A DNA stretch of 64,000 bases from Channallabes apus (GCA_030522415.1 CM060108.1:36483756-36547755), one strand, 5' to 3'; counted from the first letter of the stretch, positions 53,440 through 64,000 are shown. Numbers and translations: made by a program. The notes: a model not told the origin generated them from the letters alone.

Positions 53440-53950
53440 TTTTAAGCCAAGATATTCTGAGGAAACGAAGGCTTTTTCTCTTCTAAAGTGTTTAACATCA
53501 TGGACAAAGTATTGCCAATTGAAGTAAATGGTCTTCTACTGTAACATTTTGTCTCCATTTGGTTCGCTTAAGAAAGTCCTTTATATTCTCTACTGTGTGC
53601 ACAACTGCAAGCTGCTCTTCTTGAGAACTGAATATAACAAAATGTATATCAGTGCGGTTTTTCTAAGTGACTGGTGTTTCTAAGTCACTGCTCTGCATCC
53701 CTGTACCTTCCTTGTGTATTTGCAGCTACAGGTTGTTTTTTTCAGGTGCAGGTTGGGTTTGCTTCTCGTTCTCAATAGCATCTCTAGGGCTCTCAGCTGC
53801 TGTCTGAGCTGTGGTTGCAGGGGGAACGACCCCAGAAAACTCTGCGTCCCGCCCAGGCTTGTCAGGGTCATCCTGACCCTCTTGACACACTCGTACTAGT
53901 AGACCCCCTGTGTACAACATTTTATATCAGCATCAGAAGTATAGTCAAAT
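53440..53950 (-). pseudogene. probable L1/Tx1 ORF1 relic
   Basis: Upstream of the ORF2 relic and in the same orientation. Pieces such as GRDAEFSGVVPPATT, PRDAIENEKQTQPAP and AVVHTVENIKDFLKRTKW are open in changing frames. Position and a polar, low-complexity composition suggest the end of ORF1. Direct family evidence is weak. Confidence 0.4.
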
Positions 53951-54179
53951 CCAGAGGAAGTCAAATAAAATAAAATAAAATCCTCTGTTAAACTCTCTCT
54001 CTCTCTTACTTTAACACAATGCCATCACACACTAACACACCGCCATCAAAGTGACACTCGTGAACATTAAGGCTAATAATAATAATAATAATAGCAATCA
54101 ATGAGTTTCTCATATGCGTGTGTGTCTGTGCTCCTCCAGTAGGTGGGGTTTGTCAGGGTCGAGGTGGCAGTTAAAATAG

Positions 54180-54925
54180 GGGATGATTTTATTGAACGTG
54201 GTGAAGAATTCAGTGTGAATATGGTTATATTTTGAGCATTCAGTGAGGAAGTGCAGCTCTATCTTTATTTTGTTGATCGATGGCACAGTCTCGTCTCTCA
54301 GGGCAGCCAGGATCTACAGCCAGACGGTGCTCACTGAGTCTGTACTTCATCAGGATGTTTCTCAGCTTTGGGTCAGTCGCCATGCTCAGATAGTCTGCCA
54401 TGCTGTACTGTCTGTTTAAGGCCAGATAACACTGCATCTTATTCTGCAGTTTAGTTTGGGTTTTCCAATAGCTCAAGTAGTTTCCTTTTAGTGTTTGTGT
54501 AATATGGTTTATTCTAAGTGTCTTTGCTAATTCTGTTAGTTTTGTCTGACCCTGAGTCTTAATTATGTTAGTGTGTGACAGCGGTGTGTTAGTGCATGAC
54601 GGTGGTGATAATAAGTGAGGTCATGTCGTGTTGAGATAATGCAGCAAAACGTACATGCCCGCCCATTGCTGCGTCTTTGAGTGTCCTGGCAAACTCCTTG
54701 ACATGTGTTTATTTAGGTGTTCATGGTTGTACAGATGATGGTGTGTGATGTGGTGATCCAGGTACACATTGGGGATGAGAGCACATCCTCTGGTGATATC
54801 TGAGTTTACTCTGTGTATGGTATTCGAGTGGAAGTCTTTGCATGGATATTATTATTTTGGAGTTGTGGAATGTTTCTGCAGCTCCACACACCAGGGCTCC
54901 GACTCGTTCCTGTTCTGCCCTCAAC
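54180..54925 (-). pseudogene. LINE C-terminal zinc-region relic
   Basis: Minus-strand pieces: SMADYLSMATDPKLRNILMKYRLSEH, then RRDCAIDQQNK and HFLTECSKYNHI. Together they resemble the Cys/His-rich segment found after RT in some fish L1/Tx1-type proteins. Part of the cysteine cluster is lost. It probably belongs to a second, older element. Confidence 0.5.
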
Positions 54926-55124
54926 TCTTTTGTGTCTCTGTGTATGATGATGCAACTTAGTTCACCTACAGTAGAAGATTTGTGGAGGATTTGTCGTCTT
55001 ATAATATTTTTAGATGTCGTGTGTCCTGGAAAAAGTTTGTCATCCTGTAGGAATTTGCGGTTTGAGTCTATTAGGACTGATATGTCACTGTTGGTATGGA
55101 CGTGTTTGGTTGACTGCTCTGCTC
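54926..55124. other. spacer, nothing recognised
   Basis: Sequence between LINE relics; no supported gene. Confidence 0.3.
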
Positions 55125-55130
55125 CTGATG

Positions 55131-56010
55131 GCGCCGGTGAGGTCGGCTGCCGTCACGACTGCTCCGACCACCTTTTCTTTGTTTTTGTTTTATAAGTTAG
55201 TTTTCTTTGTTTTAAAATCGGCAAAATCACCACCATTGAGTACATTAGGTATGATAGAGACACTCTTGTTTCTATTGGTATACAATGTACTCACAATTCG
55301 ACGTTTTTAACTCTGGATCCGAGCTGGCCGAGTGAGATCCTGAAGGAGAACAATGGACGCGACGCGAAGCGACGGACCCGAGGGAAACGAGCTGGCGTCA
55401 GGAACCGGCTGAGAACCCGTGCACACCGCACACCTCTGCCTAGTATCCTGCTCGCCGACGTCCAGTCACTGGAAAACAAACTTGATGACCTCAGGGCCAG
55501 GATAAAGTTCCAGAGAGACATTCGGGACTGCAACCTCCTCTGCTTCACCGAGACATGGCTGAACCCAGCGGTGCCAGACCACGCCATACAACCAGCCGAG
55601 TTCTTCTCGGTTCACCGCATGGACAGGACGCGGGACTCGGGGAAGTCAAGGGGAGGCGGCGTGTGCTTAATGGTGAACAACAGCTGGTGTAACAGCGCGA
55701 GCGTTGTTCCTCTTACACGCTCCTGCACACCAAACCTGGAACTTCTGTCCATCATGTGTCGTCCGTCCTTTTTATCTACCCCGGGAGTTCACATCGGTCA
55801 TAATCAGCGCCGTTTATATACCACCACAAGCAGACACAGACACGGCCTTATGCGAGCTGCATGAGGCGCTCACACAGCACCGGGACGCTGCGTTTATTGT
55901 GGCGGGGGACTTTAATAGTGCCAACCTCAAACGCGCAGCGCCAAACTTTTATCAGCACATCACCTGCCCCACCGAAAGGACACTGGACCATTGTTATACT
56001 ACAGTCAAAG
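55131..56010 (+). pseudogene. L2-like N-terminus and endonuclease, frameshifted
   Basis: The first ~60 codons hold two hydrophobic stretches (FSLFLFYKLVFFVLK and TLLFLLVYNVL) and stop at 55308. In other frames [56 protein letters not shown] and [14 protein letters not shown] follow. The end of the endonuclease, with the SDH motif, appears deleted near 56020. Confidence 0.82.
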
Positions 56011-57956
56011 ACGGTTACAGGACGCACTCGATGACGCAGACTGGGACATGTTCAGAAACAGCTCCAATGATGACGTCAGCGTGTTTACGGAAGCGGTTGT
56101 GGGATTTATTGGGAAGCTAGTAGACGATACGGTGGAGAAAAAGACTATCAGAACGTTTCCCAACCAGAAGCCGTGGGTGGATAAAACCATCCGCGATGCT
56201 CTGAGATCTCGCACCGCTGCCTACAACACGGGACTTGCGTCGGGGGACATGGAACCATACAAGGCTGCGTCATACAACGTCCGGAAGGCGGTGAAAGAGG
56301 CGAAGCAGCGCTACGGGAGTAAACTAGAGTCACAGCTTCAACAGAGTGACTCTAGGAGCCTGTGGCAGGGATTAAGGACAATTACGGACTATAAAGCACC
56401 AGCATCCGGTATGATGAACGCAGACGCGACTCTGGCAGACGAGCTGAACACCTTCTATGCTCGCTTCGATGCTCTAATGGCGCTAATGCTAACGGCGCTA
56501 ACGGCTGCAGACAGGAAGACACTGCCAGTACCGGAAACGCGCTCATCATCTCCGAGCACGATGTGAGGAGAACCTCCAAGAGAGTGAACACCAGGAAGGC
56601 AGCAGGACCAGACGGCATCTCAGGCCGTATTCTCAGATCCTGCGCAGACCAGCTAGCACCTGTGTTCACTGAGATATTCAACATCTCTTTATCTCAGTCG
56701 GTGATCCCCACATGCTTCAAAGAGTCCATCATTGTTCCTGTTCCAAAGAAACCACATCCTGCTTCCCTCAATGACTATTGCCCTGTAGGCGTTACCTCAG
56801 TAGTGATGAAGTGCTTTAACACCTGGTCAGAGACTTCATCATCTCTTCACTACCGGACACATTCGACCCACTACAGTTCGCTTATCGTCCGAACCGTTCC
56901 ACAGACGATGCAATCTCAAATCTCCTCCACACATCTCTCACCCACCTGGACACTAAGAGGGGAAATTATGTGAAAATGCTCTTCATCGACTACAGCTCTG
57001 CATTTAATACCATAATTCCCTCCACACTCACCACCAAGCTGGAGCAACTGGGACTCAGCTCACCCATGTGTCAGTGGATCTCCAACTTCCTAACTGGCAG
57101 ACCACAGGCAGTAAAGATGGGCGGTCATGTCTCAGCCTCCCTCACACTCAGCACTGGAGCCCCCCAGGGTTGTGTTCTGAGCCCCCTGCTGTACTCTTTA
57201 TACACCTACGACTGCGTGGCCACTACCAACTCCACCGCCGTCATCAAGTTTGCTGATGGCACTGTCGTGGTCGGCCTGATCACGAACAACGATGAGTCGG
57301 CCTACCTGGAGGAGATTGGAAATCTGGAGAACTGGTGCCAGAGGAACAATCTCCTCCTGAACGTCAGTAAGACAAAGGAGCTGATAGTGGACTTTAGTAC
57401 AAAGCAGGAGAGGAACTACCAGACCCCCGTCATCAACAGGAGCCCAGTGGAGAGAGTGGACAGCTTCAGATACCTCGGTGTTCACATCACGCAGGACCTG
57501 TCATGGTCCTGTCACATCAACACCGTGGTGAAAAAGGCCCGGCAGCGTCTGTACCACCTCAGACGTTTGAGAGACTTCAGACTGCCCTCCAAGGTGCTCA
57601 GGAATTTCTACTCCTGCACCATAGAGAGCATCCTGATGGGAAACATCATGACCTGGTTTGGAAACAGCACCATGCAGGACAGACGAGCTCTACACAGGGT
57701 GGTGCGTTCAGCTGAGCGCATCATCCGCACCAAGCTCCCTGACCTGCACTCAATCTACACCAAGCGGTGCTGGACCAAGGCCAGGAAGATCGTGAAGGAC
57801 CTCAGCCATCCCAACAATGGACTGTTCTCTCTGTTGCGGTCAGGAAAGCGCTTCCGCTCCCTGAAGGCCAACACAGAGAGACTGAGGAGGAGCTTCTTCC
57901 CGCAGGCGATAAGGTCTCTCAACCATACCACATTCACACCACAAACACAGAACTAA
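56011..57956 (+). pseudogene. L2-like linker and RT with FADG active site
   Basis: A linker (PNQKPWVDKTIRDALRSR, LWQGLRTITDYKAP) runs to 56566. Then RT: KAAGPDGISGRILRSCADQL, LNDYCPVGVTSVVMK, a frame change near 56820, [13 protein letters not shown] and [15 protein letters not shown]. The catalytic box reads [11 protein letters not shown]: the second Asp is Gly (GGC at 57258-57260). The C-terminal part to RSLNHT is open. The missing Asp alone should abolish polymerisation. Confidence 0.85.
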
Positions 57957-58460
57957 TACAACCTGTTAACGTCAATGGACACTATGGACACTTTCATGCA
58001 CATCTACACTTACACATCTACACTATGGACACTTTCATGCACATCTACACTTACATTGGAACTCATGTTTATGGTTACATTCTGGACCCTTATGTTTACA
58101 TTCTGGACCTTTGCACAAAGTCACTTTAATAAGGCACCTTAAGACATGTTTCTATGCAAATTACTTGCACACCATACATCCTCCACCAAATTTCAATAAA
58201 AAAAAGAAAAAAAAGATCTCTATTGTACAGTATATTTCTATTTTTATTTCTATTTTATGTACAGTATACTTTTATTTTTATTTCTATTTTTATTCTAGTT
58301 AAGTTAAAATTTTCCTATTGTATTTCTTTATTCATATTTATCTCTTACTATAAGTTTTAATTCCCTTTTTAAGGTCACTGGCGGTCGTGTAAGCATTTCA
58401 CTGCATATCGTACTGTGTATGATTGTGTATGTGACAAATAAAATTTGAATTTGAATTTGC

Positions 58461-58528
58461 TGTCATTGTATTGTGTTTTGTTGGTGGGTTTCCTGTGTTG
58501 TGTTTTGCTGGTTTGGGCGGGTTTGTGA

Positions 58529-58566
<38 letters not shown>

Positions 58567-58800
58567 CTGTGCACATACGTGGTGTGGTAGAGAAGCGAGT
58601 GTGACGTGTAGAGCAGGTGAGAGCGACTGACGTCTTGCCAATTTTCCTTCTTTTCATTTAATACATCTTTCAGGTGCATATACAGTACATTTACTTTATT
58701 TAAGTGAGTGTGTTAGCGAGTGGCTGTGCGTGTGTGTGTGTGTGCGTGCGCGCGCGTGTGTGTGTGTGAAGAAGAACAGTCATTGTGAAAGTAGCTACGT
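58461..58800. repeat. TC and GT simple repeats
   Basis: A CT run at 58533-58563 and GT/GC runs at 58730-58768, between two L2-like LINEs that point toward each other. No gene. Confidence 0.85.
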
Positions 58801-58834
58801 ATTTAGGCAGACAGGTTGTTAAGGATGGGTAGAG

Positions 58835-59508
58835 TTAGTGTTGGAGATTTCTTGGTGGCAGCGTGCTGTTTAGAAGCCTGACAGCATGGGGGTAAAAACT
58901 GTCTCGCAACCTGGCAGATTTGGCTTTGATGCTGCAGAATCTCCTCTTGGATGGCAAGAGGGAGAAGTGTCTGTGTGAGGGGTGAGAAGGGTCTTTCACG
59001 ATGTTGCAGGCCTTGTGAACACTGTACTTGTGAAATGTGTCCTGGAGTGAGGGGAGAGGCAGCCAATAATGTTCTCTGCTGTCTTCACTATCCTCCACAG
59101 GCGCTTGCGGTCGGATGCATTGCAGTTTCCGCACCAGGTAGTGATGCAGCTGGTCAGAACACTTTCACTGGTGCCTCTGTAGAATGTGATAAGGATAGGA
59201 AGGGGAAGGCTCGCTCTTTTCAGCTGCCGCAGGAAGTGTAGTCTCTGCTGGGCTTTCTTGATTAGGGTGGTGGTGTTTTCTGACCATGTAAGTTCCTCAG
59301 TTATGTGCACACCAAGGAACTTGGTACTCTTTACAATCTCCACAGCTGACCCGTTGATGCTGAGTGGGAGGTGGGCAGGGCAGGGTGTCCTCCTGAAGTC
59401 CACAATTATCTCTTTTGTCTTGGTGTGAGCGCGATGGGTCGGTAGTCGTTCAGGCACATGACTAATGACTTTTTCGGCACTGGAACGATGATGGAGGACT
59501 TCAAGCAC
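58835..59508 (-). pseudogene. L2-like RT C-terminal domain
   Basis: [49 protein letters not shown] and SVLTSCITTWCGNCNASDRKRL lead to a frame change near 59000 and RDSFYPHAVRLLNS. This is thumb and C-terminal sequence without the active site. Confidence 0.82.
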
Positions 59509-59559
59509 GCTGGCACAGACGACTGACTCAGAGATGAGTTGAAGATGTCCGTTAGGACA

Positions 59560-60027
59560 TCAGCCAGTTGTTCGGCGCACTCTCAGAGTACTCGGCCTGG
59601 AATGAGGTCGCGTCCTGCAGTCGCTACAGGGGGGTGTCGCTTTCCTCGTAGGCTCTTTGTTTTGTGCATCGAACTGTGCAAAGAAGTCAATGAGCTCGTC
59701 TGGTAAGGAGGGGTCACCGTCACTGCTGCGTGGGTTGGGCTTATAGTCCATGATGGCCTGAATGCCCAGCCACATGCAACGTGTGTTCCCGGGGCTGTTG
59801 AAGTGCTCGTTGTTCCTCTGCCCATAGTTCCGCTTTGCTCTCCTCACTGAGCAAGACAGGTTGACTCTGGCAACCCTGAGGGAAGTCTTGCCTCCAGAGC
59901 GGAAGGCTGCATTTCTGATCATTAGCAGCTTGCGCACTTCTCTCGACATCCAGGGCTTTTGGTTGGCTCTCACGGTGATGTCCTTGGAGACAGTAACATC
60001 TGTGGACTTTGAGATGTAGCTAGTCAC
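59560..60027 (-). pseudogene. L2-like linker and RT fingers
   Basis: RANQKPWMSREVRKLLMIRNAAF and YGQRNNEHFNSPGN belong to the linker. RT sequence begins near 59590 in another frame. Confidence 0.75.
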
Positions 60028-60136
60028 TGAGGCTGTATACTCCTCCAGGTTGAGTCACAATTTTTTGAGCCTCCATAAAAATGTCCCAGTCATTCGAATC
60101 AAAGCAGTCTTGGAGAGCCGAAACAGCTCCAACTGG

Positions 60137-60880
60137 TCACACTCTGATGTTCTGGATAGCTGGTTTGGAGCGTTTTAGCAGGGACTCGTATGCAGGAACC
60201 ATGAACACACTGATATGGTCCGAGTTGCAGAGGTCCAAGCAGTTTCCCCCTCTCATAGCAAAATTCACATGCTGGTAGAACTTTGGTAGAACTGACTTCA
60301 GGTTGGCGTGGTTGAAGTCTCCAGCAATTATGAAAAATGCCTTCGGGTGCGTAGTTTCTAGCTTGCTGATGATTTCGTGCAGCTTGGCTAGCGCCTGGTT
60401 AGCATTTGAGCTAGGCGGGAGGTACACGCCAATCACCATTACGCAGCTGTACTCTCTCGGCAGGTAGAAAGGTCGACATTTCACGGATAAAACTTCAATC
60501 AGTGGGGAACAGTGTCGCATGGCGACAGCGGCGATTGCACATCATTCTCTGTTTACATACACACACAGTCCCCCACCACGAGTCTTACCGGACAAGGAAG
60601 TGTCTCTATCTCTGTCTTTGGATCTGTACGCTCGGAAGCTGGTCAGTCCGTCAAGCTGGATAGCCATGTCGCCGATGTTATCCTGCAGCAACGTCTCAGT
60701 AAAAATAAAAACACAACAGTCTCTCATTTCCCACTGGTTCGCGCGTTGCATCGTGATGTAATCTAGCTTGTTATCTAGCGATCGGACGTTTGCGAGTAGA
60801 ACGGATGGCAACACTGGTCTGGTGGGCTTAGCCTTTAGCCTCGTGCTAAGGTTCGCTTCTCCGTCCGCCGAAGTAAACAA
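60137..60880 (-). pseudogene. L2-like endonuclease in two frames
   Basis: VLLANVRSLDNKLDYI, CCVFIFTETLLQDNIGDMA and KTRGGGLCVYVNRE occupy 60880-60542. PFYLPREYSCVMVIGVYLPP and FFIIAGDFNHANLK are in 60520-60137 in a second frame. A one- or two-base indel near 60530 separates them. Confidence 0.82.
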
Positions 60881-61194
60881 AGAGTGCGGAGTGTCTCTGT
60901 CAGTTTGCTGGGGAGTTCTACGCAGTGTTTTCGAAACCTGAGCAAGGTTCGTCGCTCCAAAACATACGTCTGCGTTCCACTGTCACTTAAACTTACTTGT
61001 GTATTTTTTTTTTCGGACAAGGACGTACAAAAATTTACATAAAGCACTGCAGTGTCGGGAGCTCTGTAAGCTGCAGCCTGCGTGGGCGCCGCTATCTCTG
61101 TGTGTGTGTGTGTGTGTGTGTGTAGTGAGTAGCATGTTGCTGGAGCATGGTGGCTCCAAACAAGTAGCAGTATGAGAGATAACCATGCCAGCAC
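60860..61194 (-). pseudogene. L2-like N-terminal segment with signal-like stretch
   Basis: The peptide begins LAWLSLILLLVWSHHAPATC, strongly hydrophobic, then an HTHTHTHT run produced by a GT microsatellite (61100-61124), and a basic region (ERRTLLRFRKHC). No ATG precedes it in frame nearby, so the true start is lost or further upstream. Confidence 0.6.
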
Positions 61195-61375
61195 TGTGTG
61201 CCTGTAGTGTGTGTGGCGAGTGTAGAGAAGTGCTGTTTAGCAGTTGGAGATGTGGTGCGACATGAGAACATCAACATGAAAAAGCGATCAGACTTGTTCA
61301 AAATGGAATCACTGTTAATAACGAGCACGTACTGGTTTCTCCCCTGAGCTCCCCGGGGGCTGAATTTGTATTGAA

Positions 61376-61381
61376 TTTTGG

Positions 61382-61448
<67 letters not shown>
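61376..61448. repeat. TA microsatellite
   Basis: An uninterrupted TA run of more than 60 bases. Confidence 0.97.
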
Positions 61449-61452
<4 letters not shown>

Positions 61453-61530
61453 GAATTTCCCCATAAGAAATAATTAAAACTCAGATTTGTTCCACAACCT
61501 AAAAAAAATAAGTATCAAAAAATAATTCAT
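61449..61530 (-). repeat. dispersed repeat, inverted copy of 32990-33090
   Basis: TTCCCCATAAGAAATAATTA and TTGTTCCACAACCT are the reverse complement of the earlier copy. Confidence 0.65.
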
Positions 61531-61671
61531 ACAAAATATGAAGTAAAACAAAATAACCTTACCTTTGCATAAAGTATAAATAAATCCTGACAGATGTGCG
61601 CACACGCACTGTTTGTCTGTGTTTGTGCGTGCACTTGTTGTGTATTGCTCTTTGCTTGCAATTTTTTCCCT

Positions 61672-62170
61672 TTCTCTTAGATAGTAGAAGAGGTTTTAAA
61701 TGGAAGGATTTTAGAAGTGAAAACTTTTTATGAGAATGAGGCTTTAGGTTTTATTTGTGTGTATACTCCTTCCAGGGCAGAGAGAGAGGAATGTGTTTTT
61801 AGTTAAACAATGTAATTGCTGATTGTTACACTGCTGATATTTTTGCACAACTGAAAATCTGGACAGGAATCACAGAACCTCACATGGCCTCCCATAAGCA
61901 CATGTGAGAGATAACGGTGGCTCATGACTTAAGTGATGTATGACGAAATTTAACTAAAAAAACAAAAACGGTACACATGGTCCCATTCTATGGACAACAC
62001 ACACTCCCTGGCGAGACTAGATCACTTTCAATGCTTTACACATCAACTGGCTGTTTTTACAAAATGTTTTATTTTTCCAGTAGACATTTCTGACCACAGC
62101 ATGGTAAAAAAAACAGTAAAAAATTTTATCCTAAGAGTCCTACTGACATTTTAACACTGTATTTTTAGAA
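61672..62170 (+). pseudogene. L1/Tx1-type LINE endonuclease relic
   Basis: One open piece reads GRILEVKTFYENEALGFICVY then TPSRAEREECVF (61678-61803), like the GR-x-L-x-V ... F-x-N-V-Y-A-P block of L1/Tx1 endonucleases. A second at about 62005-62105 reads LARLDHFQCFTHQLAVF and VDISDHSMV, the SR-x-D-R-F and SDH motifs. The sequence between them is lost or scrambled. Confidence 0.6.
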
Positions 62171-62495
62171 GATGGCAATTTTATTGAGTCTTTTACTTGT
62201 TTATAAAGGGGTCATCCAGTCCCAATTTTGCATAGGTTAATATTATTCTTTAGTGTCCTAATGAAAAGTTTGTAATATACTTTGATTAAAAATTCTCAAT
62301 GGTTGTGTAAAAAAAACATTACTTTTACCTGGTAAAAAGTAGCTCTGTTCTCAGCAACCTATTTCAGTACATGCTCCTTTAAATGCTAATGACCTCTGCT
62401 GAACCCGCCCCCCAGTTTTGTGGGGCGTGTCTTCACAACCCACGTGGGGGGGGGTATAGCTTTGACAACAGTTAAGGGTATCGTTTGATGAAAGT

Positions 62496-62623
62496 ATGGC
62501 AGCGGGAGGCTTTGAAGACACATCTGTGCAACCATATCAATTTGAACCTGAGTCGGACCAGGAACAAGATGACGCCCTCGAAGAAGTTCGGCAATTACGG
62601 CTTGGACAGGACGTATCTGAATG
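62496..62623 (+). CDS. first exon of unknown protein (QPYQFEPE)
   Basis: ATG at 62496, then 42 codons: MAAGGFEDTSVQPYQFEPES, acidic middle, EVRQLRLGQDVSEW. It ends at a good donor, ATG|GTTAGT (62624). A QPYQFEP start followed by an acidic stretch is known from teleost proteins carrying a P2X7-like C-terminal domain; I recall this pattern but cannot verify it here. Upstream the sequence has a GC-rich promoter-like tract and a C run. No second exon was found. Confidence 0.5.
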
Positions 62624-62997
62624 GTTAGTTTACTTAATGTGACTTTGATTTATCTTTGTATATAATGGCAGGGTAAGTAGCGTACTGAGAGAGATACGAA
62701 CGCGATGTGTTTACTGAGATATAGTTGATTGACAGCTATTGACAGCTATAACGATTTAAAATAATTTTATATGACTTCTTAATCATTGCCAGACACCGTT
62801 ATAAACCATCTAGCGTTACAAAGGTAAGCATAATATAGTTTTCCGACTACGTACACAGTTTGCAACTAGACAATCACCTTAATGCATTGTTTATTATAAA
62901 CGTGCGATTAGGAATTATATAGAGACGGATGTACATAGAGAAGACGACATACAAAAGGCGATCTGCAAAGATTCATGGAAAAAGAAATAACACTCAC

Positions 62998-63279
62998 CAA
63001 GCCTGGTGAAGATGAAGCAGGAACACGAAGCGTTGGTATAGATCCGTTTTTCAGGAGCAGCTTCCTAGCAAAACCTGCCTTATATTGACCCTCGTTTATA
63101 AAGCTGTCTGGTGAAAAATGATTAGCGCAAACATGAACGCATTTAGGTAGATCGGCGGGGACGTTGGCTTCTAAAACAAAATTCAGCCACTGCGTCCTCA
63201 GCGGCTCAGATGTCGGTAGTGTCTCGCGTAGGTGACATTTTGCTCCAGCGTCGAAACAATGGCCGACAGCTTTCTTCTC
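62998..63279 (-). CDS. THAP-like zinc-finger exon
   Basis: On the minus strand about 94 codons are open: HCFDAGAKCHLRETLPTSEP, then TQWLNFVLEANVP, CVHVCANHFSPDSF, GFARKLLLKNGSIPTL, ending at a donor GTGAGTG (62997 downward). The C...C, W, C-x2-H-F and late Pro (IPTL) fit a C2CH THAP-type DNA-binding domain. The first cysteine spacing (six residues) is unusual. No clear ATG is seen just upstream. THAP domains are common in DNA-transposon proteins and host proteins derived from them. Confidence 0.55.
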
Positions 63280-63524
63280 ACTCGGGGCGGGTCTTTGCTA
63301 AAACACCAGTGTCAATCAACTATAGTGGGAGGGGCCTCTGTCGGTGTGACGCCACACCGACAGGCATTTGAGATCGGCCTGATTTCAGAAGGGGCATCTT
63401 ATTTTAATAAATGAAAAGAAAATCACTGGGCTGCTCTTTCTCATTGTAGAGTGGTTGTGTACACACTCTCCTAACTCACATTTCAGTCCAAACAGCTTGA
63501 AAAAGTGCGTGTAGGACCGTTTTC

Positions 63525-63592
63525 TTCTTTGTCTTTCGGCTGTTCCCTTTCAGGGGTCGCCACAGCGAATCATCTGCTCCATTGTCATGGCA
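63525..63592 (-). repeat. RTE LINE 3' end, inverted scrap
   Basis: TCTTTGTCTTTCGGCTG and GGGGTCGCCACAGCGAATC are the reverse complement of the tail at 51028-51073. Only the last ~65 bases are present, an extreme 5' truncation. Confidence 0.85.
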
Positions 63593-64000
63593 AATTTGTT
63601 GTGAACTATGTAAATTTTCCAAACAAAATCAATAACTACTCAAGTACTGAAATAGCAAAAGAGTTTATTGCAACCAAAAGTAAATGGACGGCACTGGACT
63701 AGCCAGACAAAAGACGGACAGATAAAAACTGCAAGATTTCTCTCCTTTCCTCTCTCACTTCCTTAATTTTACAGGGTTTATATACCTTCACTTAACAATT
63801 ACATCATTGTTTGCTCCTTCTTAAGTCACGAAACCTTTTTAATATTCATGAGATGTGAGCTAATTCTATTCTGATCAGATTGATGTGGCACCTCCCAATT
63901 GCATAATTTTTCCTCTCATCTCATATTTATTCATGTCTGGGCAGGCCTAAGACGTTAGACGGTCTTACGTTCTCCTTTTTTGGAGAAAGTTTGGTTTATT
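63593..64000 (-). repeat. possible LTR, cut by window edge
   Basis: On the minus strand GGTATATAAACCC (TATA-like, about 63773-63785) lies some 110 bases before AATAAACTC (about 63661-63669), which is the spacing of promoter and polyadenylation signal in an LTR. No second copy is visible. This is an inference from signals only. Confidence 0.35.

Larger units (their letters stand above)
55125..58460 (+). mobile_element. L2-like LINE, nearly full length, degraded
   Basis: It starts near GATGGCGCCGG (ATG at 55131, like the ATGGCGCCG start of the intact L2 at 29744) and ends with AATAAAATTTGAATTTGAA at 58438-58460. The order hydrophobic N-terminus, endonuclease, linker, RT is kept, but at least five frame changes and a change in the RT active site make it inactive. 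Confidence 0.85.
58805..61200 (-). mobile_element. L2-like LINE, minus strand, RT core deleted
   Basis: On the minus strand the order is N-terminus (61194-60860), endonuclease (60880-60137), linker (60027-59560) and RT C-terminal part (59508-58835). Between about 59560 and 59430 the sequence jumps from the RT fingers ([14 protein letters not shown]) to the region after the active site ([15 protein letters not shown]), so the palm is absent. It faces the plus-strand L2 copy next to it. Confidence 0.82.
62207..63512. mobile_element. candidate two-gene DNA transposon reduced to its ends
   Basis: The segment begins GGGGTCATCCAGTC. It holds a plus-strand first exon (62496-62623) and a minus-strand exon (about 63279-62998) whose splice donors face each other across 374 bases. 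Whatever lay between, namely the rest of both genes, is missing. The element class is inferred from this layout and the THAP-like exon. Its right boundary is set only by the RTE tail that follows. Confidence 0.45.

Noticed and set aside
1..64000. tRNA, rRNA or small RNA genes
   Set aside because: I found no cloverleaf, A/B box pair or rRNA-like block that I could support by reading alone; a covariance-model search would be needed.

Overview
This window is eukaryotic and almost certainly from a ray-finned (teleost) fish. The evidence is the mixture of repeats: DIRS-type tyrosine-recombinase retroelements, several Tc1/mariner families, L2/CR1-, RTE- and L1/Tx1-type LINEs, hAT elements with CAGTGG... 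ends, CACTG-ended elements and Ty3/gypsy elements, with long TA, GT and TGGA microsatellites between them. I could not identify one confident host gene. Nearly every long reading frame is a transposable-element (TE) gene or a relic of one.

Region 1-4164 is AT-rich, with a short minisatellite, a 117-bp foldback and one unexplained possible terminal exon. Region 4165-24324 is one nested stack that can be fully unpicked. An old hAT element (ends at 4165 and 24324) was hit by a second, inverted copy of its own family (22488-24072, perfect 8-bp duplication). It was hit separately by a DIRS retroelement (5386-22303). The DIRS right terminal repeat was split by a CACTG-ended DNA transposon (10550-22283). 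That transposon in turn contains a non-autonomous hAT (11278-11946, perfect 8-bp duplication) and a young Ty3/gypsy element (12654-21291, near-identical 1.1-kb LTRs, 4-bp duplication).

Region 24325-35720 holds Tc1 relics used as insertion targets: one carries a complete L2-like LINE with an intact 976-codon frame, one carries a hAT relic, and one carries an RTE 3' end and a solo LTR. Region 35061-43318 has two solo LTRs of one family, a GC-rich gypsy element with an intact pol but no 5' end, and a 5'-truncated LINE. Region 44028-45633 is a second CACTG-ended element. Region 48081-51540 is a Tc1 element interrupted by an internally deleted RTE LINE. Region 51640-55000 is degraded L1/Tx1 LINE debris. 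Region 55125-61194 holds two broken L2-like LINEs in opposite orientation. Region 62207-63512 looks like a two-gene DNA transposon reduced to its two facing first exons, one of them THAP-like. The window ends in a possible LTR.

The genes do not form a pathway. They are the gag, protease, reverse transcriptase, RNase H, integrase, recombinase, endonuclease and transposase genes of independent mobile elements. The biology here is the order of insertion, the internal deletions and the decay. Coordinates of old elements are approximate; those tied to target-site duplications are good to the base.
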